In this document: in pieces, positions 15,813-22,331 of the stretch
Layout: each line of letters starts with the position of its first letter
Numbering within the stretch: the first letter of the stretch is position 1
Source of the DNA: Verrucomicrobiota bacterium
GTDB taxonomy: Bacteria; Verrucomicrobiota; Verrucomicrobiia; Opitutales; Opitutaceae
Length of the DNA: 22,331 nucleotides
Assembly: GCA_030832235.1 (NCBI GenBank)
Contig: JAURJO010000440.1
Span: 1 to 22,331, forward strand
Direction: 5' to 3'
Program-made: the position numbers and the translations under genes
Notes under the pieces: model-generated
The model's input: the letters and a program-made list of their open reading frames with translations, nothing else
Database searches by the model: none
What the model was told of the DNA's origin: nothing

Positions 15813-17480
15813 ATGTTTTACCCCGTCCGGCTCGCGTTTCCGCTCATCGTCGCCCTGCTCGCCGCCGGTTGCGGCCGGAAGGAGCCGGCCCCCGGAGCCA
15901 CGCCCCAGAAGGGGAAGGAACCGGCGTCGACGACCACGTCGGCGAACGCGCCGATGATCTGGCGCGTCGGTAACGGTACCGAGCCGCAGGATCTGGACCC
16001 GCAGGTCGTCACCGGCGTTCCGGAGCACAAGCTGATCATGGCGATCTTCGAGGGCCTGCTGGCGGAGAACCCGCGCGATCTCAGCCCCGAGCCCGGCATC
16101 GCCGAGCGCTGGGAGGTGTCGGCCGACGGGCTGGTTTACACTTTCCACCTGCGCGCCGACGCCAAGTGGTCCGACGGCACGCCGATCGACGCGAACACGT
16201 TTCTCCGCTCCTACCAGCGCATCCTCACCCCGGCGCTGGCCGCCGAGTACGCGTACCTGCTGCACTACGTGCGCGGCGCGAAGGACTACAACGAGGGCAA
16301 GGTCACGGATTTCGCGCAGGTGGGCTTCAAGGCCCGCGACGCCCGCACGCTGGAGGTCACGGTCAACACCCCCACCCCGTTCCTGCTGAAGCTGATCGCC
16401 AGCCACTACTCGTGGTATCCGGTGCCGGTGCACGTGATCGAGAAGTTCGGCGGCATCGCCAAGAAGGGCACGGCGTGGACGCGCCCGGGCAACCTAGTCG
16501 CGAGCGGGCCGTTCATGCTGAAGGAATGGCGCCAGCAGCAGCTGATCTCAGTGGTGCGCAACCCGCATTATTGGGACCGAGCCCGCGTTAAGCTGGATGA
16601 GATCCACTTCCTGCCGGTGGAGAACCAGGACACCGAGGAGAGGATGTTCCGCACCGGCCAGATCGACATGACCCACGAGTTGCCGGTGGCGAAAATCGAC
16701 GTTTACCGCCGCGAGAATCCCGAGGCTTTGCGCACGGATCCGTACCTGGGGATCTACTTTTACCGCTTCAACCACAAGCGTCCCCCGCTGAATGACCGCC
16801 GGGTACGGCGCGCGCTCGCTCTCGCCGTCGACCGCGAGGCGCTGGTGAAAAACGTCGTCCGCGGCGGCCAGCGCCCGGCCTACGCCGTCACCCACCCTGA
16901 CACCGCAGGCTACACCCCGCTTGCGAAGCTTTCGGGCACCGTGGAGGAGGCGAAAAAGCTGCTCGCCGAGGCCGGCTTCCCGGAGGGCCGCGGTTTCCCG
17001 AAGCTCGAGCTCCTCTACAACACCAGCCAGAACCACCGGCTGATCGCGGAAGCCATCCAACAGATGTGGCGTCGCACGCTCGGGATCGACATCACCCTCC
17101 GCAACGAAGAGTGGAAGGTCTACCTGGATTCGACGGACGCGTTGAATTACGACCTCCAGCGAGGCGGCTGGATCGCCGACTACGTCGACCCGCACGTGTT
17201 TCTGGAGATTTGGGCGTCAAAAAACCTCAACAATGACACCGGTTTCGCCAATGCCCAGTACGACACTCTGCTTGAGCAAGCCCTGCGTGCACCCGATCAG
17301 AAGTCCCGTTACGACATCTATCAAAAGATGGAGGCCCTGCTCGTGGAGGAACTGCCAGTTCTTCCCATCTACTACTACACCAGCGTCAAAGCCCTGAGCC
17401 CGAGAGTGAAAGGCTATTACCCAACGCTGCTGGATAACCACCCTTACAAATATATCTGGCTGGAAGCCGGCGGAAAGTAG
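15813..17480 (+). CDS. Family-5 (OppA-like) solute-binding lipoprotein, copy 3
   Basis: A 555-residue family-5 binding protein. ATG at 15813 gives a short signal peptide with lipobox LLAAGC (Cys20); the frame remains open upstream across the divergent region but those residues do not belong. A Pro/Thr/Ser-rich linker follows the lipid anchor. Motifs are DLDPQVV, WSDGTPIDANTF, NPHYWDRARV, YFYRFNHKRPPLNDRRVRRALALAVDR, LLYNTSQNHR and the C-terminal HPYKYIWLE. Long stretches match copy 1 almost residue for residue, so these two are recent or well-constrained paralogs, while copy 2 is the outlier. It has its own promoter region, unlike copies 1 and 2. Oligopeptides are the likely ligands from the family, not shown by the sequence. 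Confidence 0.92.
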   Translation: MFYPVRLAFPLIVALLAAGCGRKEPAPGATPQKGKEPASTTTSANAPMIWRVGNGTEPQDLDPQVVTGVPEHKLIMAIFEGLLAENPRDLSPEPGIAERWEVSADGLVYTFHLRADAKWSDGTPIDANTFLRSYQRILTPALAAEYAYLLHYVRGAKDYNEGKVTDFAQVGFKARDARTLEVTVNTPTPFLLKLIASHYSWYPVPVHVIEKFGGIAKKGTAWTRPGNLVASGPFMLKEWRQQQLISVVRNPHYWDRARVKLDEIHFLPVENQDTEERMFRTGQIDMTHELPVAKIDVYRRENPEALRTDPYLGIYFYRFNHKRPPLNDRRVRRALALAVDREALVKNVVRGGQRPAYAVTHPDTAGYTPLAKLSGTVEEAKKLLAEAGFPEGRGFPKLELLYNTSQNHRLIAEAIQQMWRRTLGIDITLRNEEWKVYLDSTDALNYDLQRGGWIADYVDPHVFLEIWASKNLNNDTGFANAQYDTLLEQALRAPDQKSRYDIYQKMEALLVEELPVLPIYYYTSVKALSPRVKGYYPTLLDNHPYKYIWLEAGGK

Positions 17481-17517
17481 TCGGAACACTGGGCCTCAAG
17501 CCACGGCGACGAGGAAA

Positions 17518-18207
17518 TCAGGGGGAGCCGGGGATTTCGCGGCCTACCCCGAGAATTCTCCCGGTGGCCCGAGTGCCAGCGACCGCAACGGCCCGAAACA
17601 GGCGTTCGCGCGCATCATTGCCCGAGTCGACCTCCGCCGGCCGACGCTCCAGCAACAGCCTGTCCCCCTCTCGGACCAAGAGACCCCATCCCGCCGGAAT
17701 CTCTGAGGGAGCAAAGATTCCCGGCTCGGAGACCAGATAAAACAGATCCGCTGACCGCCAGCGGAAGAGCTGGGAAAACTTCGTCCCGCGAATCAAACGT
17801 GACTGACGGGTCGCAAGGTCAGATAGGACCCGCCGGTAACCGGCGTGCCGGGTGGCTGACAGGTCGACCGACTCGAACTCCGGAAACAGGCTGTCCCCTT
17901 TTCTGAGATCCGGACGATGTTCGCCGATCAGACGCTCTAAATCGCGAAGGCGAGCCGCCAAAACGTTCAACTCCGTTCGAGTGGAGGCAGAATCGTGGGA
18001 ATCTTTCAGCAAGTCGGAACGGGCCTGTTTACACTCAAAAATCGCAGTTTTACCCCCAATTTTTGGCTCCAGAGCCACCAAATCGGCCCGAAATCGCGAT
18101 TTTGGAACCGAAACTTCTGTCGCGATAACGGAAAACCCGGCGGCCTCCGCCCATGCAAAAGCCAGGGTTTTGAGCTGAAGGTGAGCTGCAGTTTCGCTGT
18201 GCGACAT
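17518..18207 (-). CDS. Predicted PD-(D/E)XK-type nuclease-like protein, unknown role
   Basis: A 229-residue protein without a family name I can give. The N-terminal helix LQLKTLAFAWAEAAGF is followed by SRFRADLVALEP and then AIFECKQARSDLL. Acid-(X)n-ExK spacing of Asp42 to Glu/Lys near 57-59 is the active-site layout of PD-(D/E)XK nucleases, and RADLVA plus FECK resembles MmcB-like or restriction-endonuclease-like proteins. The middle (about 65-110) is helical and charged. The C-terminal part reads like a beta-rich subdomain (ADLFYLVSEPGIF, GWGLLVREGDRLLLERR). There is no methyltransferase or repair gene next to it. The 5' half is less GC-rich than the surroundings (about 45% in 18001-18060 by hand count), while the 3' half is about 67%. 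It could act in DNA repair or defence; this is undecided. Confidence 0.6.
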   Translation of the reverse strand: MSHSETAAHLQLKTLAFAWAEAAGFSVIATEVSVPKSRFRADLVALEPKIGGKTAIFECKQARSDLLKDSHDSASTRTELNVLAARLRDLERLIGEHRPDLRKGDSLFPEFESVDLSATRHAGYRRVLSDLATRQSRLIRGTKFSQLFRWRSADLFYLVSEPGIFAPSEIPAGWGLLVREGDRLLLERRPAEVDSGNDARERLFRAVAVAGTRATGRILGVGREIPGSP

Positions 18208-18519
18208 GGGATGAGTGAGCAGAGACGTTCACATTTAGAGCCGAAATTCGGTTAAACGTTTAAAAAACGCCCCCAAAGTTTAGGAATCGCTCGAAAAAGC
18301 TGAAAGCGACACAACCCCTTCTAACCTCGGCAGGGCGGTGAAAAAATCGATTTTAACCTCCATTTTTACGATTTTTTGGCGGAATTCGGGCTTTTTTAAG
18401 CGTTTTTGTCGAAAACCCCAAATCCAACCTTGCAGCGATCTTTTACCTACTTTTGAACGCCCAGCTCTTTTTTGGGACTAACTGGCTTCGCAACTCTTCA
18501 ACCGCAACCAAGGCATCCT
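18208..18519. promoter_or_regulatory. AT-rich divergent intergenic region upstream of accB
   Basis: About 310 bases without a convincing gene. Bases 18241-18420 are about 43% GC by hand count, far below the flanking genes. It contains several dyads: CCGAA-A-TTCGG (18241-18251), the palindrome TTAAACGTTTAA (18252-18263), the palindrome AAAATCGATTTT (18343-18354), and a 9-bp inverted repeat AAAAAATCG/CGATTTTTT (18341-18349 and 18369-18377). T-rich tracts occur on the plus strand near 18371-18417. It must carry the accBC promoter and that of the divergent nuclease gene. I could not fix a -35/-10 pair with confidence. A long 5' leader on accB, possibly regulated, is plausible. Confidence 0.5.
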
Positions 18520-19005
18520 TTGGACCTCAAACAAATCAAACAGATCATCGACCTGATGAAGCGCTCGGAACTCACCGAGTTCGCGGTCGAAGAAGAGGGT
18601 TTTAAGTTGAAGATTTGCCGGGCGGCCAACGGTCTCCCGATTGTCTCAGGCAACTACGGATCAAATCCACCGTTTGTTCCGGCTGAGGGGTCCGCAACAC
18701 CCGTTCCGGCCGCCACTCCTGCGCCAGCCGCCACTGCCAAGCCGGATGCTGCAAAAGACGAAGAGGGAGTTACTTACATCAAGTCTCCGATGGTTGGAAC
18801 GTTCTACCGAGCGGCCTCCCCCGACAGCAAGCCGTTCGCGGACGCGGGCAGCAAGGTCGTTGAGAACACGGTCTGCTGCATCATCGAGGCCATGAAGATC
18901 ATGAATGAGATTCAGGCCGAGACCAAGGGCACGATCGTCGAGGTCTTGGTCGAGAACGGCCAACCCGTCGAATACGGTCAGCGCTTGTTTAAGGTTAAGC
19001 AGTAA
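18520..19005 (+). CDS. accB: Biotin carboxyl carrier protein of acetyl-CoA carboxylase
   Basis: AccB carries the biotin that shuttles carboxyl groups between biotin carboxylase and carboxyltransferase in the first step of fatty-acid synthesis. The start is taken as TTG at 18520, giving 161 residues that begin LDLKQIKQIIDLMKRSELTE, matching the usual AccB N-terminus. An upstream TTG at 18472 would add 16 unrelated residues. A Pro/Ala linker (about residues 55-80) joins the N-terminal part to the biotinyl domain. EAMKIMNEIQ places the biotinylated lysine at Lys126, and the thumb and GQPVEYGQ segments are present. No ATG is available at the expected start, so initiation is probably weak, which may be a regulatory choice. 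accC follows after 110 bases. Confidence 0.93.
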   Translation: MDLKQIKQIIDLMKRSELTEFAVEEEGFKLKICRAANGLPIVSGNYGSNPPFVPAEGSATPVPAATPAPAATAKPDAAKDEEGVTYIKSPMVGTFYRAASPDSKPFADAGSKVVENTVCCIIEAMKIMNEIQAETKGTIVEVLVENGQPVEYGQRLFKVKQ

Positions 19006-19035
19006 GGGGACTAGCCTCCACTACTGCGGCGAATT

Positions 19036-19075
19036 CTCCGACCGTCGTGAACGGTCGGAGTCTTTTACAAGACTC
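19036..19075 (+). terminator. Two overlapping hairpins between accB and accC (attenuator-like)
   Basis: The first hairpin has a perfect 10-bp stem, CTCCGACCGT (19036-19045) with ACGGTCGGAG (19051-19060), around a 5-base loop, followed by TCTTTT. The second has a 7-bp stem, GAGTCTT (19058-19064) with AAGACTC (19069-19075), around TTAC, followed by TGTTT. They share the three bases GAG at 19058-19060, so both cannot form completely. The first is strong and T-rich downstream, so it may be an intrinsic terminator or pause that partly separates accB from accC. It may also be an mRNA processing or stability element. Pairing is seen directly; function is inferred. Confidence 0.55.
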
Positions 19076-19115
19076 TGTTTCATAACTGCTTAATGGTCAG
19101 TTCTGCGTATTTATC

Positions 19116-20480
19116 ATGATCCAAAAAGTCCTGATCGCCAACCGCGGTGAGATCGCCCTGCGAATCGTCCGCGCCTGTCGGGAACTGGGGATCAAGACAC
19201 TGGCAGTCTATTCTGAAGCGGATGTGCAGTCCCTTCACGTCCAACTGGCGGACGAGGCGATCTGCATCGGTGGTAATAAAAGCTCCGAAAGCTACCTGCG
19301 CGCTGACCGGATCATCAGCGCGGCGGAAATCGCCGACGTGGACGCGATTCATCCCGGCTACGGCTTCCTTTCCGAAAACGCTAAGTTCGCGGAGCAGTGC
19401 GAGTCGTGTAACATCAAATTTATCGGCCCCAAATCCAGGTCCATCAAGATGATGGGCGATAAGTCGGTCGCCAAGGACACCGTTCGCAAAGCCGGCGTCC
19501 CCACCGTCCCTGGATCCGATGGTCCGGTCGAATCCGAGGCGGAGGCCGTGAAGATCGCGCGCAAAATCGGCTACCCAGTCATAATCAAGGCCGTCGCGGG
19601 CGGCGGTGGGCGCGGAATGCGCATCGCCCACAACGACGTTTCGTTCGCGAAGGAGTTCCACGTCGCCCGGGGCGAAGCAGAAAAGGCTTTCTCTAACGGC
19701 GCGGTCTACATCGAGAAGTACATTGAGAAGCCGCGCCACATCGAGTTCCAGATCCTCGGTGACTCCCACGGCAAGGTATTGCACCTCGGTGAGCGCGACT
19801 GCTCCGTCCAACGCCGCCACCAGAAACTTATCGAGGAATCCCCCTCCCCCTTCCTAACCCCGGATCTCCGGAAAAAGATGGGCAAGGCCGCGGTCCGCGC
19901 CGCCGAGGCCGCGGAGTACGAGAACGCCGGCACGATCGAGTTCCTCGTCGATGCCAAGGGTAACTACTATTTTATCGAGATGAACACGCGGATCCAGGTG
20001 GAGCATCCCGTGACCGAGGAGGTCACCGGGATCGACCTGATCAAGCAGCAGATCCGCGTGGCCAACGGCGAGAAGCTGGATTTCGACCAAGGCGACATTC
20101 GCTTCGACCGTCACGCGATCGAGTGCCGCATCAACGCCGAGGATCCCGCCCGCAATTTCGCCCCTTCCCCCGGCACCATCGGCCTCTACTACGCGCCCGG
20201 TGGCCACGGTGTGCGCGTGGACTCCCACGCCTACAGCGGCTACACCATCCCGCCCTATTACGACTCGATGATCGGCAAGCTCATCTGCGTGGGGCCGACC
20301 CGCAAGGTGGCCTTGGAGCGCGCCTACCGGGCCCTGAGCGAGTACCTCGTGCGCGGAATCAAGACGACCATCCCTCTTCATCGCGCGATCATGGCCGACC
20401 CCGTCTTCATCGAGGGCAAGGCCACGACCGCCTACATGGAGGATTTTCTGGGCCGGACCGCGACGGACTTGTTTTCCTGA
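19116..20480 (+). CDS. accC: Biotin carboxylase subunit of acetyl-CoA carboxylase
   Basis: AccC uses ATP and bicarbonate to carboxylate the biotin of AccB. The 454-residue length is typical. The N-terminus [20 protein letters not shown] is the biotin-carboxylase pre-ATP-grasp domain. The ATP-grasp part has the glycine loop [47 protein letters not shown] and the catalytic [20 protein letters not shown]. The C-terminal domain has [15 protein letters not shown]. It is a stand-alone subunit, not fused to the carrier or carboxyltransferase. It lies downstream of accB across the hairpin region and probably shares its promoter; no Shine-Dalgarno is seen before the ATG. Its stop is 21 bases from the convergent hupE-like gene. 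Confidence 0.97.
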   Translation: MIQKVLIANRGEIALRIVRACRELGIKTLAVYSEADVQSLHVQLADEAICIGGNKSSESYLRADRIISAAEIADVDAIHPGYGFLSENAKFAEQCESCNIKFIGPKSRSIKMMGDKSVAKDTVRKAGVPTVPGSDGPVESEAEAVKIARKIGYPVIIKAVAGGGGRGMRIAHNDVSFAKEFHVARGEAEKAFSNGAVYIEKYIEKPRHIEFQILGDSHGKVLHLGERDCSVQRRHQKLIEESPSPFLTPDLRKKMGKAAVRAAEAAEYENAGTIEFLVDAKGNYYFIEMNTRIQVEHPVTEEVTGIDLIKQQIRVANGEKLDFDQGDIRFDRHAIECRINAEDPARNFAPSPGTIGLYYAPGGHGVRVDSHAYSGYTIPPYYDSMIGKLICVGPTRKVALERAYRALSEYLVRGIKTTIPLHRAIMADPVFIEGKATTAYMEDFLGRTATDLFS

Positions 20481-20501
20481 ACCGGCTGCACGCGGCCACC
20501 G

Positions 20502-21626
20502 TCACAGGACGGTCCGCGCGAGCAGCCAGTAAAGCCCCATCAAGGTAACGACGGCCGACAGGGCCGGCACGCCCCTCGCGACAAAGTCTGCCTTTTTTCG
20601 CAGGCGCCAAACGATGGGCAACACGATCGCCGCGATGGCAATCTGGCCGATCTCAACCCCGAGGTTGAAAGAAAACAGCGGCATCAGGATACCGCCCTTG
20701 GCCGAACCGAGCCCGAGATCGCGCAGGATGCCCGCGAAGCCGAACCCGTGCACGAGTCCGAAAACAAACGTCAGGGCCCAGCGCCCCGGCGGTTCGGCGC
20801 CGCGCCGGATCAGGTTCTCCGCGCCCACAAACACGATGGACGCGGCGATGAGCGGCTCGACCCAGCGCGACGGCACATGGACAACATCCAAAGTTGCCAA
20901 CGCCAGCGTCAGCGAGTGCGCGAGCGTGAAGCACGTGATGATGGCGACCGACGAGCGGAAAGACGTGCAGACCACGAGGAGCGCGAAGAGGAAGAGCAGG
21001 TGGTCGTACCCCGTCCAAATGTGCTCCACGCCAAGTCTCAAAAACTCAAAGGCGCTCGGCAGATCGTCAGGCTCGGATTGAGCCCGCGGTGGAACCGCCG
21101 CCCCGGTTGAGGCGGATGACGCGACCGGAACGGCCGAGGCAACGGGAAGCGTGAAATCACGCCGGCTCACCAGTTTTTTCGCCACGGTCGAACCGGCTTG
21201 GTCGGAGATGATCACAAATTGCCGATGTCCATCAGGCAGATCGGGCACGCGCGCGGCCCGGAGGATGAGGTCGCCCGACGCTCCGGGCACCGGCAGCACA
21301 TGGCGAAAACTCACGTTGTCCCCCGGCAGGAGCTCCACATTCACCTCGCGCACGGGAACCCTGGTGCCGGACACGACAAGTTCCCACAGGCTTGGGGCGA
21401 GCGCGAGCAGCAGCGGCCGCGCGGCCTCGAACTCCGCCTGACCCCAGACATCGTGCCGCGGAAACGAAGCGGGCAGCAGCGTCTGGATGTCGACCGGCGC
21501 GAAACCCGTCGTGAGCACCAGCGCCCCGCCCGACCACTCGCCCTGCGCCGTGCTGATCCCGGGATCATGGGCCCTCAGTACCAGAGGCAGAATCAGGGCG
21601 GCCAGCACCGCGCGTAACATTCGCAT
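20502..21626 (-). CDS. HupE/UreJ-type membrane protein with secreted N-terminal domain
   Basis: A 374-residue protein (from ATG at 21626) with a signal peptide (MLRAVLAALILPLVLRA, cut before HDPG). An extracytoplasmic region of about 170 residues follows, then a C-terminal membrane domain from about residue 195 with roughly six hydrophobic segments. The conserved pattern GVEHIWTGYDHLLFL, then AHSLTLAL and GLVHGFGFAG, is that of the HupE/UreJ family. Those proteins include nickel or cobalt permeases, and their intramembrane histidines are thought to bind metal. The form with a large N-terminal domain (HupE_UreJ_2) has no firm function. No hydrogenase or urease gene is nearby. A further in-frame ATG at 21620 and a GTG at 21677 are alternative starts. 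Read-through from convergent accC is possible. Confidence 0.8.
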   Translation of the reverse strand: MRMLRAVLAALILPLVLRAHDPGISTAQGEWSGGALVLTTGFAPVDIQTLLPASFPRHDVWGQAEFEAARPLLLALAPSLWELVVSGTRVPVREVNVELLPGDNVSFRHVLPVPGASGDLILRAARVPDLPDGHRQFVIISDQAGSTVAKKLVSRRDFTLPVASAVPVASSASTGAAVPPRAQSEPDDLPSAFEFLRLGVEHIWTGYDHLLFLFALLVVCTSFRSSVAIITCFTLAHSLTLALATLDVVHVPSRWVEPLIAASIVFVGAENLIRRGAEPPGRWALTFVFGLVHGFGFAGILRDLGLGSAKGGILMPLFSFNLGVEIGQIAIAAIVLPIVWRLRKKADFVARGVPALSAVVTLMGLYWLLARTVL

Positions 21627-21723
21627 GAACCGTACGAATCGCGGACCGCAGTCGACGCAAGGCGGAACCGGTTCCACCGCGTGGCGTCTGGACGCATCCT
21701 CCCGCCGGCGTATCGTGCAAAAA
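21627..21723. promoter_or_regulatory. Divergent promoter region with 12-bp palindrome
   Basis: The 97 bases between the HupE-like gene and aat contain the perfect palindrome GGAACCGGTTCC at 21664-21675, a candidate operator for either gene. The aat start is preceded by an A-rich run (CAAAAA). I could not identify reliable -35/-10 boxes, and no other gene is visible here. Confidence 0.4.
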
Positions 21724-22331
21724 ATGCCGTCGCTGACGTCAGACTGGGCCGCGCCGAATCCCCGGGAGGAACTCGGGTTGGTCGCGCTCGACTTCGAACT
21801 GACGGCGGAACGCGTGATCTCCGCCTACCGCCACGGGATTTTCCCCTGGCCTGATGGCGATCCGCGGCACCCGGTGCCATGGGTCTGCCCTCGGCGGCGC
21901 GCGATTCTCGAGTTCGACGCGCTGCGCATCCCGCGAAGCCTCGCGAAAGCACGCCGTCAGTCGAAGCTTCGCTTCACGATCGACCAAGCGTTCCCGGCCG
22001 TGATCCGGGCCTGCGCGGCCGCGCCACGACCCGGACAAGGCGGCACGTGGATCACGCCGGCGATGATCAGCACCTACACCGAAGTGCACCGCCGCGGACT
22101 CGCCCACAGCGTCGAGGCCTGGGACGGGGAAACCCTCGTGGCCGGATTGTACGGCGTGGACGCCGGCGGCGTTTTCGCAGGCGAAAGCATGTTCCACCGC
22201 ATGGACAACGGCTCGAAGCTCTGCCTGCTGCATCTCGCCGACCACCTGCGCGCCCGCGGCTCGCTGTGGATGGACATCCAGCAACTCACCCCGCACCTCG
22301 AGACGCTCGGCGCCCGCGAGATCCCCCGCGC
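21724..22331 (+). CDS. aat: Leucyl/phenylalanyl-tRNA-protein transferase (3' end outside window)
   Basis: Aat adds Leu or Phe from aminoacyl-tRNA to the N-terminal Arg or Lys of proteins, marking them for ClpS/ClpAP degradation. The frame runs from ATG at 21724 to the edge of the window (202 codons, no stop), covering most of a protein that is usually 200-240 residues. Motifs in order are AYRHGIFPWPDGD, WVCPRRRAIL, GGTWITPAMISTYTEVHRRG, AHSVEAWDG, GLYGVDAGGVFAGESMFHR and MDIQQLTPHLETLGAREIPR. The last corresponds to the catalytic Asp-x-Gln region, where most relatives have DCQ; Asp and Gln are kept, with Ile in the middle. It is divergent from the HupE-like gene. Confidence 0.95.
   Translation, partial: MPSLTSDWAAPNPREELGLVALDFELTAERVISAYRHGIFPWPDGDPRHPVPWVCPRRRAILEFDALRIPRSLAKARRQSKLRFTIDQAFPAVIRACAAAPRPGQGGTWITPAMISTYTEVHRRGLAHSVEAWDGETLVAGLYGVDAGGVFAGESMFHRMDNGSKLCLLHLADHLRARGSLWMDIQQLTPHLETLGAREIPR

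Noticed and set aside
20498..20513. Possible bidirectional terminator ACCGTC-ACAG-GACGGT between accC and the HupE-like gene
   Set aside because: The stem is only 6 bp, lacks a T-run on either strand and overlaps the end of the HupE-like gene.
1..22331. CRISPR array, insertion sequence, prophage, tRNA or rRNA genes
   Set aside because: No regularly spaced repeats, transposase domains, phage structural genes or tRNA/rRNA-like sequences were seen by eye.

Overview
The window looks like chromosomal DNA from a GC-rich Gram-negative bacterium. Opitutaceae (phylum Verrucomicrobiota) is the most likely home, judged from gene content and protein style; this is an inference without a database search. 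Coding DNA is very GC-rich. Several genes appear to start with GTG or TTG, and almost no start codon has a recognisable Shine-Dalgarno sequence. No rRNA, tRNA, insertion sequence, CRISPR array or prophage was seen.

Layout. (1) Positions 1-4842, plus strand: a compact run of a ketosynthase (5' end cut off by the window), a short-chain reductase, an MGDG-synthase-like GT28 glycosyltransferase and two GT4 glycosyltransferases. This suggests a pathway that makes a glycosylated lipid or another acyl product. (2) 4858-8329, minus strand: an unknown lipoprotein, enzyme I of the PEP phosphotransferase system (ptsI) and ispE. (3) 8470-10381, plus strand: pyrF, ispD and ispF. With ispE they supply three of the MEP isoprenoid steps from one divergent locus. 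(4) 10378-17480: three paralogous family-5 (oligopeptide-type) binding lipoproteins. Two are fused tightly to the end of the ispDF run, then come a secreted M28 zinc peptidase, a small coiled-coil/HTH protein on the minus strand, and the third binding protein. No ABC permease or ATPase gene lies among them.

(5) 17518-18207, minus strand: a PD-(D/E)XK-like predicted nuclease of unknown role, followed by about 310 bp of AT-rich non-coding DNA with several dyads. (6) 18520-20480: accB and accC, the biotin carrier and biotin carboxylase of acetyl-CoA carboxylase. The accB-accC gap holds two overlapping hairpins that compete for the same three bases. (7) 20502-21626, minus strand: a HupE/UreJ-type membrane protein, divergent from aat (leucyl/phenylalanyl-tRNA-protein transferase), which runs off the right edge.

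Most of the window is housekeeping: isoprenoid precursors, pyrimidine and fatty-acid synthesis, PTS and the N-degron pathway. The least explained parts are the glycolipid-like operon at the left, the orphan binding-protein/peptidase cluster, the coiled-coil/HTH protein, the predicted nuclease with its AT-rich upstream DNA, and the paired hairpins before accC.
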